Shown here: in pieces, positions 24,775 through 36,188 of the stretch
Layout of the letters: the number at the start of each line of letters is the position of its first letter
Position numbering within the stretch: position 1 is the stretch's first letter
Assembly: GCA_036245805.1 (NCBI GenBank)
Contig: BTRK01000005.1
Coordinates: 33,275,469-33,339,468, forward strand
DNA length: 64,000 nucleotides
Direction: 5' to 3'
DNA from: Pristionchus mayeri
Lineage: Eukaryota; Nematoda; Chromadorea; Rhabditida; Neodiplogasteridae
The notes under the pieces: model-generated
The model's input: the letters and a program-made list of their open reading frames with translations, nothing else
What the model was told of the DNA's origin: nothing
The model's database searches: none
Translations under genes and position numbers: made by a program

Positions 24775-24834
24775 GACTCTCTCCGATTTCCATTCTCTCT
24801 GACTCGATCTAGCAGTAGAGCAAGAGGAGAGAGT
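24775..24834. repeat. Hairpin repeat, copy (24.8 kb)
   Basis: GACTCTCTCCGATTTCCATT continuing CTCTCTGACTCGATCTAGCA, then GTAGAGCAAGAGGAGAGAGT. The outer arms pair; the inner stem is degraded. Confidence 0.5.
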
Positions 24835-26413
24835 GAGTTACTCAAGGAAGGAAAAGCCCCGGGAATAGAGGACAACTGGGTTTATGATGGAGGAGGAGGA
24901 GAGATAGTGGATTGATTGCGAGAGCTCAGCTGATTTCCCAGGATGATCGGAGATGGTCATTGACAGCGCCGGGAGAGCTTTAGCTTTATTAAGTCAACTT
25001 TAATCGAAATGAGCAATGAAGCGCCTAGTCTACGCCACTGAAGGATTCTACCCAGGCGGGAAATTTCTAGAAAAAAGAAGATGGATGATGAAGTGTGTTT
25101 CAGAACTCTTTCATTTGATAACGGCAAATGATGAATCGCTATAGCTTTGTTTCGTTCGCGAAAAAAAACTATAAATCCAACTATGAAATCATGAAATCGC
25201 CGGCAGCTAAAATCACGCACCTGTGGATCTCTCATTCGAATGACTACGGGATGAATCATAGTGGGGAGAGCGCGGAGTCAAGACCAGTTGACTCCCCTCT
25301 CCTCTCCGTCGGCTCTTCCAGTAGTAAAAAGATGAGAAATGCCGATAAGGAACCATCTCTTTTGTCTGCTCTCGTTCCTCTCGTTCCCTGATCTACCCCA
25401 GTGTTCCTTCCCAAGCAGTTCTTATCAGAGGCAACCGGTTGGCGGCAGCATGGGATAGAATAGCGATGTGGACTTAGGGCGCGCTCGAGTGCAGGAAAGT
25501 ACGTAGAGTGTAAAGACAATTTTCAAAATTATGCTGTCCTGATTTTGCTCTCATGAGGCAGAATAAAGGAGGTCGACGATTGCGTTATACTAGTGCAAGC
25601 ATCGGGAAGCCGCTCGGTTCAAGATAATATTTGCTGCTCCTGCGGAATTCATCGAAATATGTTTCGCTGAATTTGGAAAAGACGAAATTAGGAAAGGTTG
25701 CAATATCGCCCACGATTCGATGCGAAAAAACGTAAAAAATTCTCGTGTCAGCGTTCTCTGAGCAGCTATGCTTATTGAATACCCGAGGAACGCAATAATG
25801 GGCGATGAAATTAGACAAAATACTAACCGGAAATCGATCTTGCGCGCTCAAAAATCGTCCGTTTCGCCTCTCCGCTAGAAAGTCAAAGGGCGTGGGAGAG
25901 TGGATGGGTTCTAATGGGAAGTGGATGGATGGAGGGCAGGTGAGGTCAGAGATTGAGAGGAAAGGACGAATGAGTTGCACTGTTGATCTACCCATAATTC
26001 TTTCTTCAATCGATGTTGAAAGAATGGAGGAAAATTTTATCGGAGCACAGGCATCGCCATTCCAAAAAAATGTTCGAAAGTCTCATCGTTCTGAGGAACT
26101 CAAAGAAAAAGATGAGATTGGCGAAGTCAAAGGATGTGAAGATGAACTCTCAACAGTTAGCGCGCGGTCACTTATCGATGAGCAAAGTGGTCGTCAAAGG
26201 GTCGGGAATGTTGAGCGAGAGTTGAACAAACGCGGTATCGATCTCTCAGCGTAAATGCTATTTTTAGAAATTTCAGCGTAGTAATATTTAGCGAATGACC
26301 AGTTGAAATTCCAAGATGCTAGATTGTTATCACACCTGAGCATAAACGAATAGCAGCAACCACATTTCTGCTGGCACTGATAATGATTCGCGCGCGATTT
26401 CTCGATCCCGCCC

Positions 26414-26481
26414 GCTCTCTTCATTCCGCACGCTCTCTCGCTTGCTCTGACCGACGAGAGAGCGTGTGATATGAAGAGAGC
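26414..26481. repeat. Hairpin repeat, near-ideal copy (26.4 kb)
   Basis: GCTCTCTTCATTCCGCACGC continuing TCTCTCG, loop CTTGCTCTGACCGA, then CGAGAGAGCGTGTGATATGA continuing AGAGAGC. The stem of about 27 bp has only a few mismatches. Confidence 0.8.
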
Positions 26482-26980
26482 GCCAGTGATAACGAACGAA
26501 CGCTGCGGGTGGTCCGCACGAAACGGGAATGCTGCGGGGCCGCTGAGACAAAGGGGATTTCCAGCAAAATCCAGTCCCTGCTGATCAGATAGGGCTGATA
26601 GGGGCTAGTGCTTGAGCCTCCTGAGTTCGGACGGTATCTCATCATAAATGGATGTAGTGGAGAAAGGGAACGTAGAAAGAGAGAAAGAGGGCGCAGAATC
26701 ATCAGGAATATAATCCAGAAGGATCTGCACACTTATGAAATAGCTGCAGATGTGGAAACCAAGAAAATGCATCGAATGAGCCTAGTAGCAAGCAATTTTA
26801 GAAATATGTTTCACGGTGATCATAACTCAACTAATCAGGGGAATGATACGATGCATCAGCGATGCTCCCCCGAAAAATAATTAAAACAAAATAATTGAGA
26901 GTGCCACCCAGAGGTCCTGCCAAAGTTTGCCATTTCACAGGTTGCTGCTGTTTTTCGAGAGTGTACCTCAGAGTAGGGGC

Positions 26981-27050
26981 GACTCTCTCAGTCTGCCACA
27001 CTCTCTCGCAGGTTCGAGAGGGCGAGAGAGCGTGGATTATGAAAAGAGTC
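26981..27050. repeat. Hairpin repeat, copy (27.0 kb)
   Basis: GACTCTCTCAGTCTGCCACA continuing CTCTCTCGC, loop AGGTTCGAGAG, then GGCGAGAGAGCGTGGATTAT continuing GAAAAGAGTC. Confidence 0.65.
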
Positions 27051-28587
27051 GAGAGAAAGAGCGAAAGGAAGCGAACAGGAATTACAAGTGGAATTGTCTA
27101 TGGGCGGCGCGCCTTTTCACAACTTTCACCCCCCTTCTCCGTCCCTCTACCCAATTCAGGTGTTCTGATTGTGGGTAGTTAGAGGAGTCCCAAGGGAGGA
27201 GAGTGATTGAATGAGTGACGTGCGATGTTGAAATATCGGCCTGGGCTCTCCTTTCCATTAGGAGAGTTTTCCAAGATTCCATGCTGACATTGTGATTTTG
27301 TACTACTATTATTCAGTAAAGGCCTTGTTTTTAGAGAAATTGTGCGACTTGAACCATCGGGAGTAAGGGGCAATTGACATTAGAAGGGCCTTTGTTGATC
27401 ATGGGTTGAGAGGACATGTGAGTCATAGTTGGCCACCTTTTTGTAAGTAGTAGTCTCACTAGTAGACTCAGCACTCTCCCCATGTCCCATGCTCTATTGA
27501 TATGGCTGCAATGCTAGTGAGCACTCAAGAGTTATAGAGACAGACTGGTAACAAGTCGAACAGATTAGACACGGTTCGGCAAACCTCGAGAGCGTTCCGG
27601 CTGATTTTAGAGGTAGAAGTAACCAATTTCGCCCTTGAAACACTAATAAGTAGCGGTTTTAACATTGATTGAGTTTGCAGAAGAAGAGCATACCGCTAAG
27701 AGAAATTATTGAAGACGCTCGTAACACCATTTGATAGAATGTAGGTTCCCGAAAGGGATCAAAGATCAAATATTAAAGATCAAAGTTCACAAACTCACAT
27801 TGCTCGTCCAGGCACAGGCGAGAAAGCGCAATTTCGCACGCGTTTTCAGCGTTTTCATTTCGACTCCATTGACTAGAAGAGAGAGAGACTGCAAGAGGAG
27901 ATCAGGAAATCAGTCACTCGAGATGGAAAGCCGGAACCAGCAAATGGGAAGAGCAACGGACAAAGGGCCCCCACACACTCACGGAGGCTAGAGCGGGCGA
28001 GAGAGTGTGTGAGATGAAGAGAGCGAGAGGAAAAACGGGAGCGAAGAATGGAGGAGAGTCTTGGACAAAGGTGATTTCGAGTTGAGACTGGGAAAGGCGA
28101 GCAATTCTGAACAAGGAAACGGGGTCATAAAGGGAGGATCGATGAGATAGGATGGAGGGAGGAATGGGAAGTGGCCGGAGGAACGGAGTACAAAGGTAGC
28201 GAGGAATGATGAAAAAACGGATAAGAAAGGTCAAGTCAAAGCCGAAACGAAGGACAGTGAGGATTTGAAAAGTTAATTGAATCAATTGAGAAAGCAGTAT
28301 GTGATAAAGGGAAGAGAAACTGTGGATTTGGAAAAGCGAAACCTCCGGTAAAGGTCAGGAGGAGAGGAAGAATTGGGTAAGTCGCTCTCGAGAGTGGTTG
28401 ATCGGTTTACCCGAGGTTAGAGTGGATGATTTAGATCCTAACCCCTCTGTGCTTACTAGGCAGGAGGAGAGAGCGAGAGAGTAGGCAAAAAGAGGAGGGT
28501 GTTACCCCCTCGAAAAAGTGGTGGGAAAACGGGAGACAGTAGAGTGTCAGAGCGAAGGTCGCTAGCAGTGATTGATTCCCGCCTGGA

Positions 28588-28655
28588 ACTCTCTTTAGTT
28601 CACGTGCTCTCTCGTCGGTCAGAGATAGCGAGAGAGAGTGGAGAAGGAAGAGAGC
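28588..28655. repeat. Hairpin repeat, copy (28.6 kb)
   Basis: ACTCTCTTTAGTTCACGTGC continuing TCTCTCG, loop TCGGTCAGAGATAG in the opposite orientation, then CGAGAGAGAGTGGAGAAGGA continuing AGAGAG. Further partial copies lie at 27972-28025 and 28740-28790. Confidence 0.65.
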
Positions 28656-29778
28656 GCAGACAGCTAAGGTCAGCCGGTGAGAAGTGGATGAAGATGGCTA
28701 TCGCCGTTCGAAATGATCTCGGGGCGCACCCTCCTCGATTAGCGTGCTCTCTCGCTCTGTTTGACTAGAGAGAGAGTTGGGATGAAGAGAGCCAGATTGA
28801 TTGGGTCGAACGGGAATTAATTGGCTAGCTGGAGGAGAGTAAGGAAATCGAGATATCCTCGATTTGCTTGGTCACTGATCCAGTCAGATTTTTGATTCGC
28901 TATTATTTTTAGGGTAACGCAAGCAGAGGTATTATTAGAAAGAAGAACCCCCAGGGCTCATATCAGATTATTGAAGCACATTCGAAATCTCATTTGATAA
29001 CGAGAAAAAACAATGCTTTGAAAAAAGTCGAATGCGTTTCATAGGGTTCGAAAAGGGAAAGGATTTTAGGGAAGATCAATCATTTCGAAATAGATTCTTC
29101 GAGTTAAAAAAATTGAAATAATACTTACGAAGATCAGATATCAATTTCGCTGAGCGGGAATAGTCGACAACAGTAAGCAGAGGGAGGATTCGTGCAAAAC
29201 ATAGTGGAAGATGATGATGATTGGAGGAGGAGGAGAAGGAGAGAGGAGAGGGAACGGCAAAAAGAAGGCCAGGGAATATCGAGGCAGGACAAAAACCGAA
29301 TTGCGGGAGAGACTGTCTGTCCCGGATTAACGGGACAAGAAGAGACCAAGATGCAAGGATAGTTATTTGCCCGGCTACTAGGCACGATACGGTACGGCCA
29401 TTTCTTTCCGTAGATCTTGGTATCAGTGGGGCTACTACGTTAGGTGTTCTTGGGTAGCCAAAAGCTCGTGCAACTTTTGACCCGATGATTTTTCTGAAAA
29501 TCGTTTCCTATTTGTTTCAAGGCGCTTAAAAACACACAGGACGATAGAGTTGCAACAGTTCCATGCTCGTTAGCAGGACCAAAACAATGACAACAAAGGA
29601 AGGAATTCATAATACCTACGCCATCTCTCAGCAGTTCAAATAGATCCCCAGAGGCGATCTCAGAACAATTGGGGTGAAAGTAAAGGTGGAAGGGGAGGAG
29701 GGATGGCCCTATATGGGTCTGAGATGGAACTGAAGTGTCTTTCCCATGGATCGTACCCATTCTCGAATGAGGGAAGGC

Positions 29779-29845
29779 ACTCTATCCATTCGCCCCATCT
29801 CTTGCCCGTTAGAGAAAGCGAGAGAGCATGCGAGATGAAGAGAGC
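29779..29845. repeat. Hairpin repeat, copy (29.8 kb)
   Basis: ACTCTATCCATTCGCCCCAT continuing CTCTTGCC, loop CGTTAGAGAAAG, then CGAGAGAGCATGCGAGATGA continuing AGAGAGC. Confidence 0.6.
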
Positions 29846-31383
29846 AGAGAGGCGTGTCCTTGGCTACCCGCCGGGAACCGATTGAGAGAGGACAGACCCG
29901 TGGGCACCGAACCGTGCGTGGTAGCCGTGGTGTATCATGGCAAAGCGCGCCCGGCCTTGGTAAGAGTTGAAAAGAGGAAGATTTACTGGCAAACATATCG
30001 TGAGAGTATGTAGCCTATGTGATGGTTGCTGACGATGGGTCAGTTAATCGGACAAGAATCTACAAGTTCTATTTCTTAGGCTGGATAAAGAAATTAGATT
30101 TGCGCTCAAAATTTAATCGAAAGGGCATTTAATCGAAATTTAACTTGGTTTTTCTATGCATCAATAGGTGTAGATAGACGGAAGCACAAGAGGTTTAGCC
30201 GATGTGAAGAGAATGTGCAATCTTAACAATAAATAATAGTTGATAAAGAACAGAGGCATTGCAGGTAACGCGACAAGATGGAGAAAAGTAAGAATGTCAG
30301 AATTGTTTTTGAGGATACGGAGCGGTTAATGATCGACCATGTAGTGGCAACATCATCTTCCACTCCGTGATTTCCTATTGATGGATGTGATCACTAAAGT
30401 TGGAAGTTCGATGGTGTGTCCACGGCATTCTATCATCTGACTACGCAATCCGAGTGAGAGGAGTAGCGGGCTTGCCTTTCATAGTAATCACAATGGAGCA
30501 TAGGCCAGATTCATAGCCATCGAACCGTGGTACCCTCGCCAGCCTATGGCAAAGTACAGGTGGCCTTGGGGAGTTGAAAAGAGAGGAGGAAGGGAGGGTG
30601 AGGCCAGAGGCGCTAAGCACCGGGTTGGCGAACGAGATGGCATTGGACAATATGGGGGTTGCGGGGTGCAACTTGCGTCACCGCTAAGGAATAGGATTGT
30701 GTCTCTGTCAAGAGAAGTATGAGGTAGCGACATCATCATTCAGGTCTGTGCTATGAAAGAATAAATCGAGACAAGTACCATTGCGAAATCAAATAGATGC
30801 TTTATAGAGTCGTCTTTGGAATTTGAAATTGATCAAACAGCTAGGAGCAAGACTACAGTATCGTAGCTTTTCGAAGGAAAGAACAGGCTAAAGTCTCGCG
30901 AGAGAATAGTCCAGACCAGCGGCACTAACTGCGTTATTACAATCGCTTGTAACTGGGAACGGGAAGGGAAGATCTTACGTCACCACTAGCTAATCATTGG
31001 TTCAAATCAGCAATTACAAGTGCGAAACTTGAACATACGAGATAGCATGGGAGATGATGAGAGTACCAGAGAAGCAGACTTCCTAGAGGAGACTGAGGAA
31101 ACCGGAAGAATAAGCAGGGTTATCAGTGATTACTGGTACGAAGGAAGGAAGTCGCCGGTTCAGGATACGGAACCAGGTTTGATGGAACTTGCGATGGATC
31201 GAGAAATTATCAGTCTACGATAGATGTTGTGATACAGTATCCTACAGCATGCTGGACAGTTTAGTACAAAGAGGAGGATACAGTGCAGGACTTTCCCATG
31301 ACTGCGCACTGGGCACAAGTCCATTGTCCGATCGTATGAGAAAGCACGGGCAGCTTTCGCTCTCTCAGCTGGAAAGTACCTTG

Positions 31384-31451
31384 ACTCTCTCCATATCCCA
31401 CGCTCTCTCGCCCTGGCTACGTGGCGAGAGAGCTGGGAGATTAGGGAGAGT
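31384..31451. repeat. Hairpin repeat, near-ideal copy (31.4 kb)
   Basis: ACTCTCTCCATATCCCACGC continuing TCTCTCGCC, loop CTGGCTACGT, then GGCGAGAGAGCTGGGAGATT continuing AGGGAGAGT. One of the best-paired copies. Confidence 0.75.
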
Positions 31452-32613
31452 GAGTGACAAAGAGAAGGGATAAAGAGAAGTACTCTCAGCAACAATGAGC
31501 TTGTCAGGAGGGAGCATAAAGTCCCGCATCGCATCATTGCAGCATCAATCAGGATAATAGGATCACTGGATCACAGAGCTGCTAGAGAAGGGCAAATTCA
31601 ACCGGAGATACTCAGGAAAGAATGTCCAAATCGGTATGGGAAACGAGCTGCAAAATCGGAAAACTGATCGATTATGAGGATTAGGTCTTGATGAATAAGT
31701 CAAGGCTCGAGCACTAGTAGTGACTAATTAGTTTCTACATCAGTTCCGCAACAGGAAGTAAACCCGTAGAGGGTGCGGTTAGAGACAGACAGGAAGAGGG
31801 ACGAGTACAGGAAATTGTTGCGCAAGAGTGGACAGTCGGGTAATTACGCGACAGTTCTCCCCCCTCCCTCCCCTCTCCCCCTTCGAAACAGGAGTCTCGC
31901 ACTTCTGCCTGTACTGACTCGGGCAAATCCTCGGCCGAGGGCGAGGGTAGCTCTGCCCGGCCTGCGAGAGAAAATGGAGTTCGGAGAGAGACAAGGGCTG
32001 GTTTGGCTCGCCGCACACAGAGGGCATTGTGCCAATGGGCATGGGGATCAGGGAGGGGACTGGGAGGTGTAGTTGATACGTGATCTTTGCTTTGATTGAT
32101 TTATGGATATCCAATTCAAAGGTCTCTCACTGGAGAAAGAGTGTATGAATAGATAGAACAAGAACAAACATCAGTCTTTCGATCAAGATTGCTTTATTAT
32201 TTCCTTGAATATATGACATAACCCGACTGCAAACCGATCGGAAGGAACTGTTTGAGGGAAACGTGAAAACTAATGGTACCAGGTCAAAATTTTCTTTGTG
32301 CATCTTTCGATTCTAATACAGGATAAATGGGCGATTCTGAACCTTCGACACCATCTTTTAACGGACAGAGAAAGCGAGAGAATGTGCCAGAAAAAAATAA
32401 AAATTGAAATGCTGAATTATGAAAAAATTCCACCACCTCCCCTTCGAAATTGAGTTTATGTTTCATCGCCTTCTTTCCCCAAACAGTTCATCATTTTCTC
32501 TATCAGGAGGAACAAATCGCATCATTCATCTACAAATATTTTGTAATGAGAGTCCGAGTCATTCAGATAAGATTGCATTCGATAGCAAGTAGTGTTGACG
32601 ATACTGCAAATTC

Positions 32614-32679
32614 CTCTCTTCATTTCCCATGCTATCTCGCTCTGTCTGACCGGCGAGATAGCACGTGAAATGAAGAGAG
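32614..32679. repeat. Hairpin repeat, near-perfect copy (32.6 kb)
   Basis: CTCTCTTCATTTCCCATGCT continuing ATCTCGC, loop TCTGTCTGACCG, then GCGAGATAGCACGTGAAATG continuing AAGAGAG. The left-arm change TCTCTCG to TATCTCG is matched on the right (CGAGATA), so pairing is kept across a double change. Confidence 0.8.
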
Positions 32680-33269
32680 TCTGACCATTGATCAAGAAAA
32701 ATAGTACAGGACGGTAAATCAGGCAGAAAGGTGGACTGGCGATCAAGAGATCGAGAGAGAGGGAGAAAGTGAGAGAGAACAGAGAAAGAGAGCAGTTTCC
32801 AGTCCATTACAGCCTGTAATTACAGGGTAGATCGCAGATGATAAGAGTAGATCGAGGAATTGTAATTGAAGCCTTCGGCACTACGGTAAATAATGCAAAT
32901 AATTTCTATGCAAACGTCAAGTAGCAAAGATTACGAAGGCCAGAGAAAAGTCTCGGAGTAAAAGCATTGTTAGATAATTGTTCAATTTTGTGATTTATTA
33001 TGTGTTTCATCGTGTGGTATTTAACAAAGAACGTTCTAAAGAATCGCTTCTTGGTCTTTTCGCATTTCAAATAATTAAAAAAATATGATCGAGCTGTATG
33101 CTCATCGTGAAAACAACATCTCCAGAAAATGCGGCTGTATTATTCTCTTTTTCTTGACAGAGCTGCTGCGAAATGCATTTCGAAATTTAAATCTAACTTG
33201 TTCACACGATCGTTCATTCTTCTCTGCCTTTTAATTTTTTTACATTTTATCATAATTATCTTAATAAAC

Positions 33270-33384
33270 TAACTCGTTCGTAGAATCGGGCGAGGTTCTT
33301 CTTGCGGTCTTCGAGGAGGGGCACCCGCTGCAGGAGGAGATCGGTCATCAGGATCGGAGGAGTGACTCCTGAGCGGAAGGGACA
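33270..33384 (-). CDS. Candidate upstream exon of the phosphatase
   Basis: A CTACAG acceptor at 33384 opens a clean frame containing PPILMTDLLLQRVPLLEDRK and NLARFYERV. With donor GTTTAT it ends in phase 1, as required by the phosphatase exon at 15200, and the join would read FYERVISLRRLIEP. If so, the intron between them is 18 kb and encloses the four-pass gene. A better-looking donor, GTTAGT, four bases earlier, would give phase 0 and break this join. The frame has no domain that I recognise. Confidence 0.35.
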
Positions 33385-36153
33385 CTGTAGGTTGTGAATA
33401 TCGATCGATAAGCAGAATAGAAAAGAATAGTTTTGAGAGGAAGGACGTGGGTACAGTACGCAATAATAAGGGAAGAAAAGACAGGAAATATTCAGAAACG
33501 AAAGAAGATTCCGCATTATGTAGAAGCTACCCTTACCCGAAGGGATCAATAGGTGTACTGTACTTGGTATACGGTATCGTCAACGAGGGATCTCAGCACG
33601 ATTCGTGCACAAAGCGAATGTTGCACGTGAGAGAACAGTGATTCGGGAATTTACGAGAGTTCGGGTGAGTCGTAAAAGGACGCCGCCATTGTTTGAAAAC
33701 ATGGAAACTCGGGACAAAACGGTAATCCGATCGATGGATAGAGATCCAGGATCTGGTTGCCATTCTACGGTAGATTTGGAAAATAGACACGGAACTCTCC
33801 TCAAATCGTGTACAATCTCGCTCTCAAATCGGTGAGAGAGTGTGGGAAATGAAGAGAGTGACAGATCTGGGTGTGTTTACAGCCACGGGCGAGTAGGATA
33901 TGGATAGATGATCATGATGATATCGCCACTCTCGAGTGACCGAAAGGAGGGAGATCACGAAGAGATAAGACTCTCTCACTTTCATACACTATTTCATCGA
34001 CCAGAGGAGGCGAGAGAGCATGCGGAATTGAGAGAGTGTGATGCAAATGCGCTTTGACACCTGGAAGCTGGCGGCTGATTAGTGATTAGGCGCGGCGACT
34101 ATCTTTTGCCGTTATCTCTAGCTGGCAGGTGGGCGAGAGAGTGTGGGAAATGAAGAGAGCGAGAGCGGGTTCGCAGCAAATTAGCAAAGGCATGCTGGTT
34201 GGGACCAGGTTGAAGGAGTTGGATAATCATCGGACAGTGGGATATCATTGAGTTGACGAAATGATGAATTGGACCAAATACGTTTCAGAAATATTTGAAA
34301 TGCGCCTTGAGATGTGGCTCAATGATAGGTTCTTCGTTGCGAGCCAAATAATAAAGACACAATTGGACAGTAGCAGCTCTGGATTGTGATTCGCCGCTAG
34401 TTTCGCAACTAAGGATGGAAAATGAAGGACACTTCCTTCAAGATGATCAGAGAGAAAGGGAGAGCGCGTAGAAGCGGGTGGTTCTTTCATAACTTCACTG
34501 CGTCTACGGATAGATTTCCCAATTAGAGGACAAGACATGGGCCTAAGGATTAGATTGAGTGATGACAATAAACCAATTGTAGATTGAAGATCAAAGCAGT
34601 GTTCCAATCAACTGTGCTCTAGTGTAGCACAGCGCGCGGAAGTTCCGCAGGAATGGCTTCCTTTTTCGTCTATGAGACAGAAGTAGAGAGCATGGCACGC
34701 AGAGAGAGAGCACGATCAGCACACAAAGTTTCCCGAAAAAAAAAGAGCGCAGGGACATTAGAACGGACGGCGCACAATGATAGCACGAGTGAGAGAGAGA
34801 GTGGGCGAGAGATGGACAAGAGTAGGCAGGAATTTAATGGGCAATCAGGCAATTGGCAAAACGGAAACAACGAGAATGGATTACAGTACCCCGTCCTGGT
34901 GGTACGGTAGAGTATCGTGAACTGGGCAATTTGTGCGGCTTGACTGATGTTCTCAGAGGGGAGGCGCGCACTGACCTAATTGGAATGTGCATACAAGGAG
35001 AGGAGAAAGAGAGTGAGCGATCGGTATCGGAAGAAGATGCGATATGGGAAGTGACCCGCCGAGATCGAGATTTCAGGGGAGATACGGTAGCACGGGATCG
35101 GGAACTGACTTTTCTCCCCCTTGCCAAGAGTTGATTGGCTGCTATCAATGAGCCGCTTACTACTGCCGAGAAGAACTGGATCTGAGCAGATCGAGATTGC
35201 GATACGGCGGGGATACGGTAGAAGGGATTACGGTAGGAGGAATTACGGTAGTTGTCGGATGGGTCAGGAGGACGATCGGCAACGTTGCAGAATAACAGGA
35301 ACGGTTAGTGATCAAAACAAGGGGAAGGAATTAGGCCCGATTACGGAGCACCCTAACGAGAGTGACGTGAGAGTGATGGGAGGGTTATGGTAGGTTACTG
35401 TAATACATTGACTGATTCGTTTGAAGGATTACAGTAATATGAAGATTCGACAAAGAAAGTGCAAGTAGATTACCTAATGAGATTAGCGTAATCAGTTTTT
35501 TCGAGATGAAAATAGACGAGAGTTCATGCATGAGTGATCGTTCAATTTTCTCTGTGGAATGCAGGATCGAATTACGAGGAAAATGTAGTGCAGCGTAGGT
35601 TCATCAGGAAGTTCCCCATTTTAGAAATGAGTTATGATATCCTTATCACTATTTATGATTTTAAGGACAAATTTTTCTACTTTTCCATTATGATTATCAA
35701 ATTTCCAGATTCTTTTGAATCTCCGAAGAAGAGAATTATTTGTGTTATGTTCGAAGATCACACCTACATAGACCCCCATCCTTTTAGCCAAGTGACTGAC
35801 CAATATTTTTTCACTTAAATTTTAATCAACATTAATTAATAACATTATGAGAATAAAGACAATAAAATCAGTTACTGATACCCGAATTTTCACTGTGTTT
35901 AGCGACCACTGCTTCCCTTTTGGTGCTTCATAATGTTGATCTCATCCAACAGTTCGCTTATTTCAATAGTTTTCTCCCCTTTTCGCTTCTTTTTTTTTCA
36001 ATATTTGCTTATCTTCGCCTCCACCACATCAGTTTGCAACATCTCACGTTCAATCGCTAGTTCATGACCGCTTTCTCGCCGTCTACGCGCCTTGTTGTGT
36101 GAAAACTAGCTTCGTTAGCTCCATTTTTTTGCCTGTTTCTCTTTGATTGTGGC
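33385..36153. other. Intergenic region between divergent transcription units
   Basis: Hairpin copies end here (33812, 33969, 34130). From 34.85 to 35.45 kb short TACGGTA/TACCGTA/TACAGTA motifs are frequent. From 35.8 kb the purine bias stops and T-rich DNA leads into the TRAPPC8 start. No gene is supported. The TRAPPC8 promoter should lie here. Confidence 0.4.
33969..34037. repeat. Hairpin repeat, copy (34.0 kb)
   Basis: GACTCTCTCACTTTCATACA continuing CTATTTCATCGACCAGAGGA, then GGCGAGAGAGCATGCGGAAT continuing TGAGAGAGT. A half copy follows at 34130-34168. Confidence 0.55.
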
Positions 36154-36163
36154 CATTTTCCAG
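36154..36163 (+). other. Putative trans-splice acceptor of TRAPPC8
   Basis: CATTTTCCAG ends 25 bases before the TRAPPC8 ATG (36189), with no in-frame upstream ATG and no upstream coding exon. This is what a spliced-leader addition site looks like in nematodes. Confidence 0.5.
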
Positions 36164-36188
36164 CAAGAAACGGCGCCAACTTCGGGAG

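Larger units (their letters stand above)
23017..33269. other. Long gene-poor, purine-rich block
   Basis: About 10 kb with no supported exon. The plus strand is rich in A+G, so many spurious Lys/Glu/Arg-rich frames occur on it and Leu/Ser/Pro-rich frames on the other strand. It holds most copies of the hairpin repeat and a diverged ~75 bp direct duplication (29906-29980 and 30518-30590). A minus-strand stretch at 31830-31970 follows a CTCGCAG acceptor and could be an exon, but I found no good donor. If exon 33270-33384 belongs to the phosphatase, this block is part of its intron. Confidence 0.4.
10336..34170. repeat. Dispersed array of ~66-bp hairpin repeats
   Basis: More than twenty copies of one palindrome lie here and none were seen outside. 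The ideal unit is an arm like CTCTCTTCATTTCCCACGCT continuing CTCTCG, a loop of about 10-14 bases usually containing CTCTGACC or CTCTAAC, and the inverted arm CGAGAGAGCGTGNGAAATGA continuing AGAGAG. Clear copies: 10340, 14705, 17215, 17892, 18908, 24188, 24775, 26414, 26981, 28588, 29779, 31384, 32614 and 33969. Partial or decayed copies: 10468, 11017, 15424, 15727, 24049, 27972, 28740, 33812 and 34130. Both loop orientations occur. No target duplication is visible. The family is not one I recognise. Confidence 0.8.

Noticed and set aside
25805..26254. 149-codon open frame on the plus strand
   Set aside because: Lys/Glu-rich frame in purine-rich DNA, no splice partner, no motif; expected by chance under this base bias.
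31773..32072. Minus-strand exon candidate with acidic residues after CTCGCAG
   Set aside because: No acceptable donor and no phase match to neighbouring exons; left as spacer with a note.
33605..33835. Plus-strand frame near 33.7 kb
   Set aside because: Purine-rich sequence with no splice partner; overlaps a decayed hairpin copy.
10336..34170. CRISPR array
   Set aside because: The repeats are irregularly spaced palindromes in a eukaryotic intron-rich context, with no uniform spacers.
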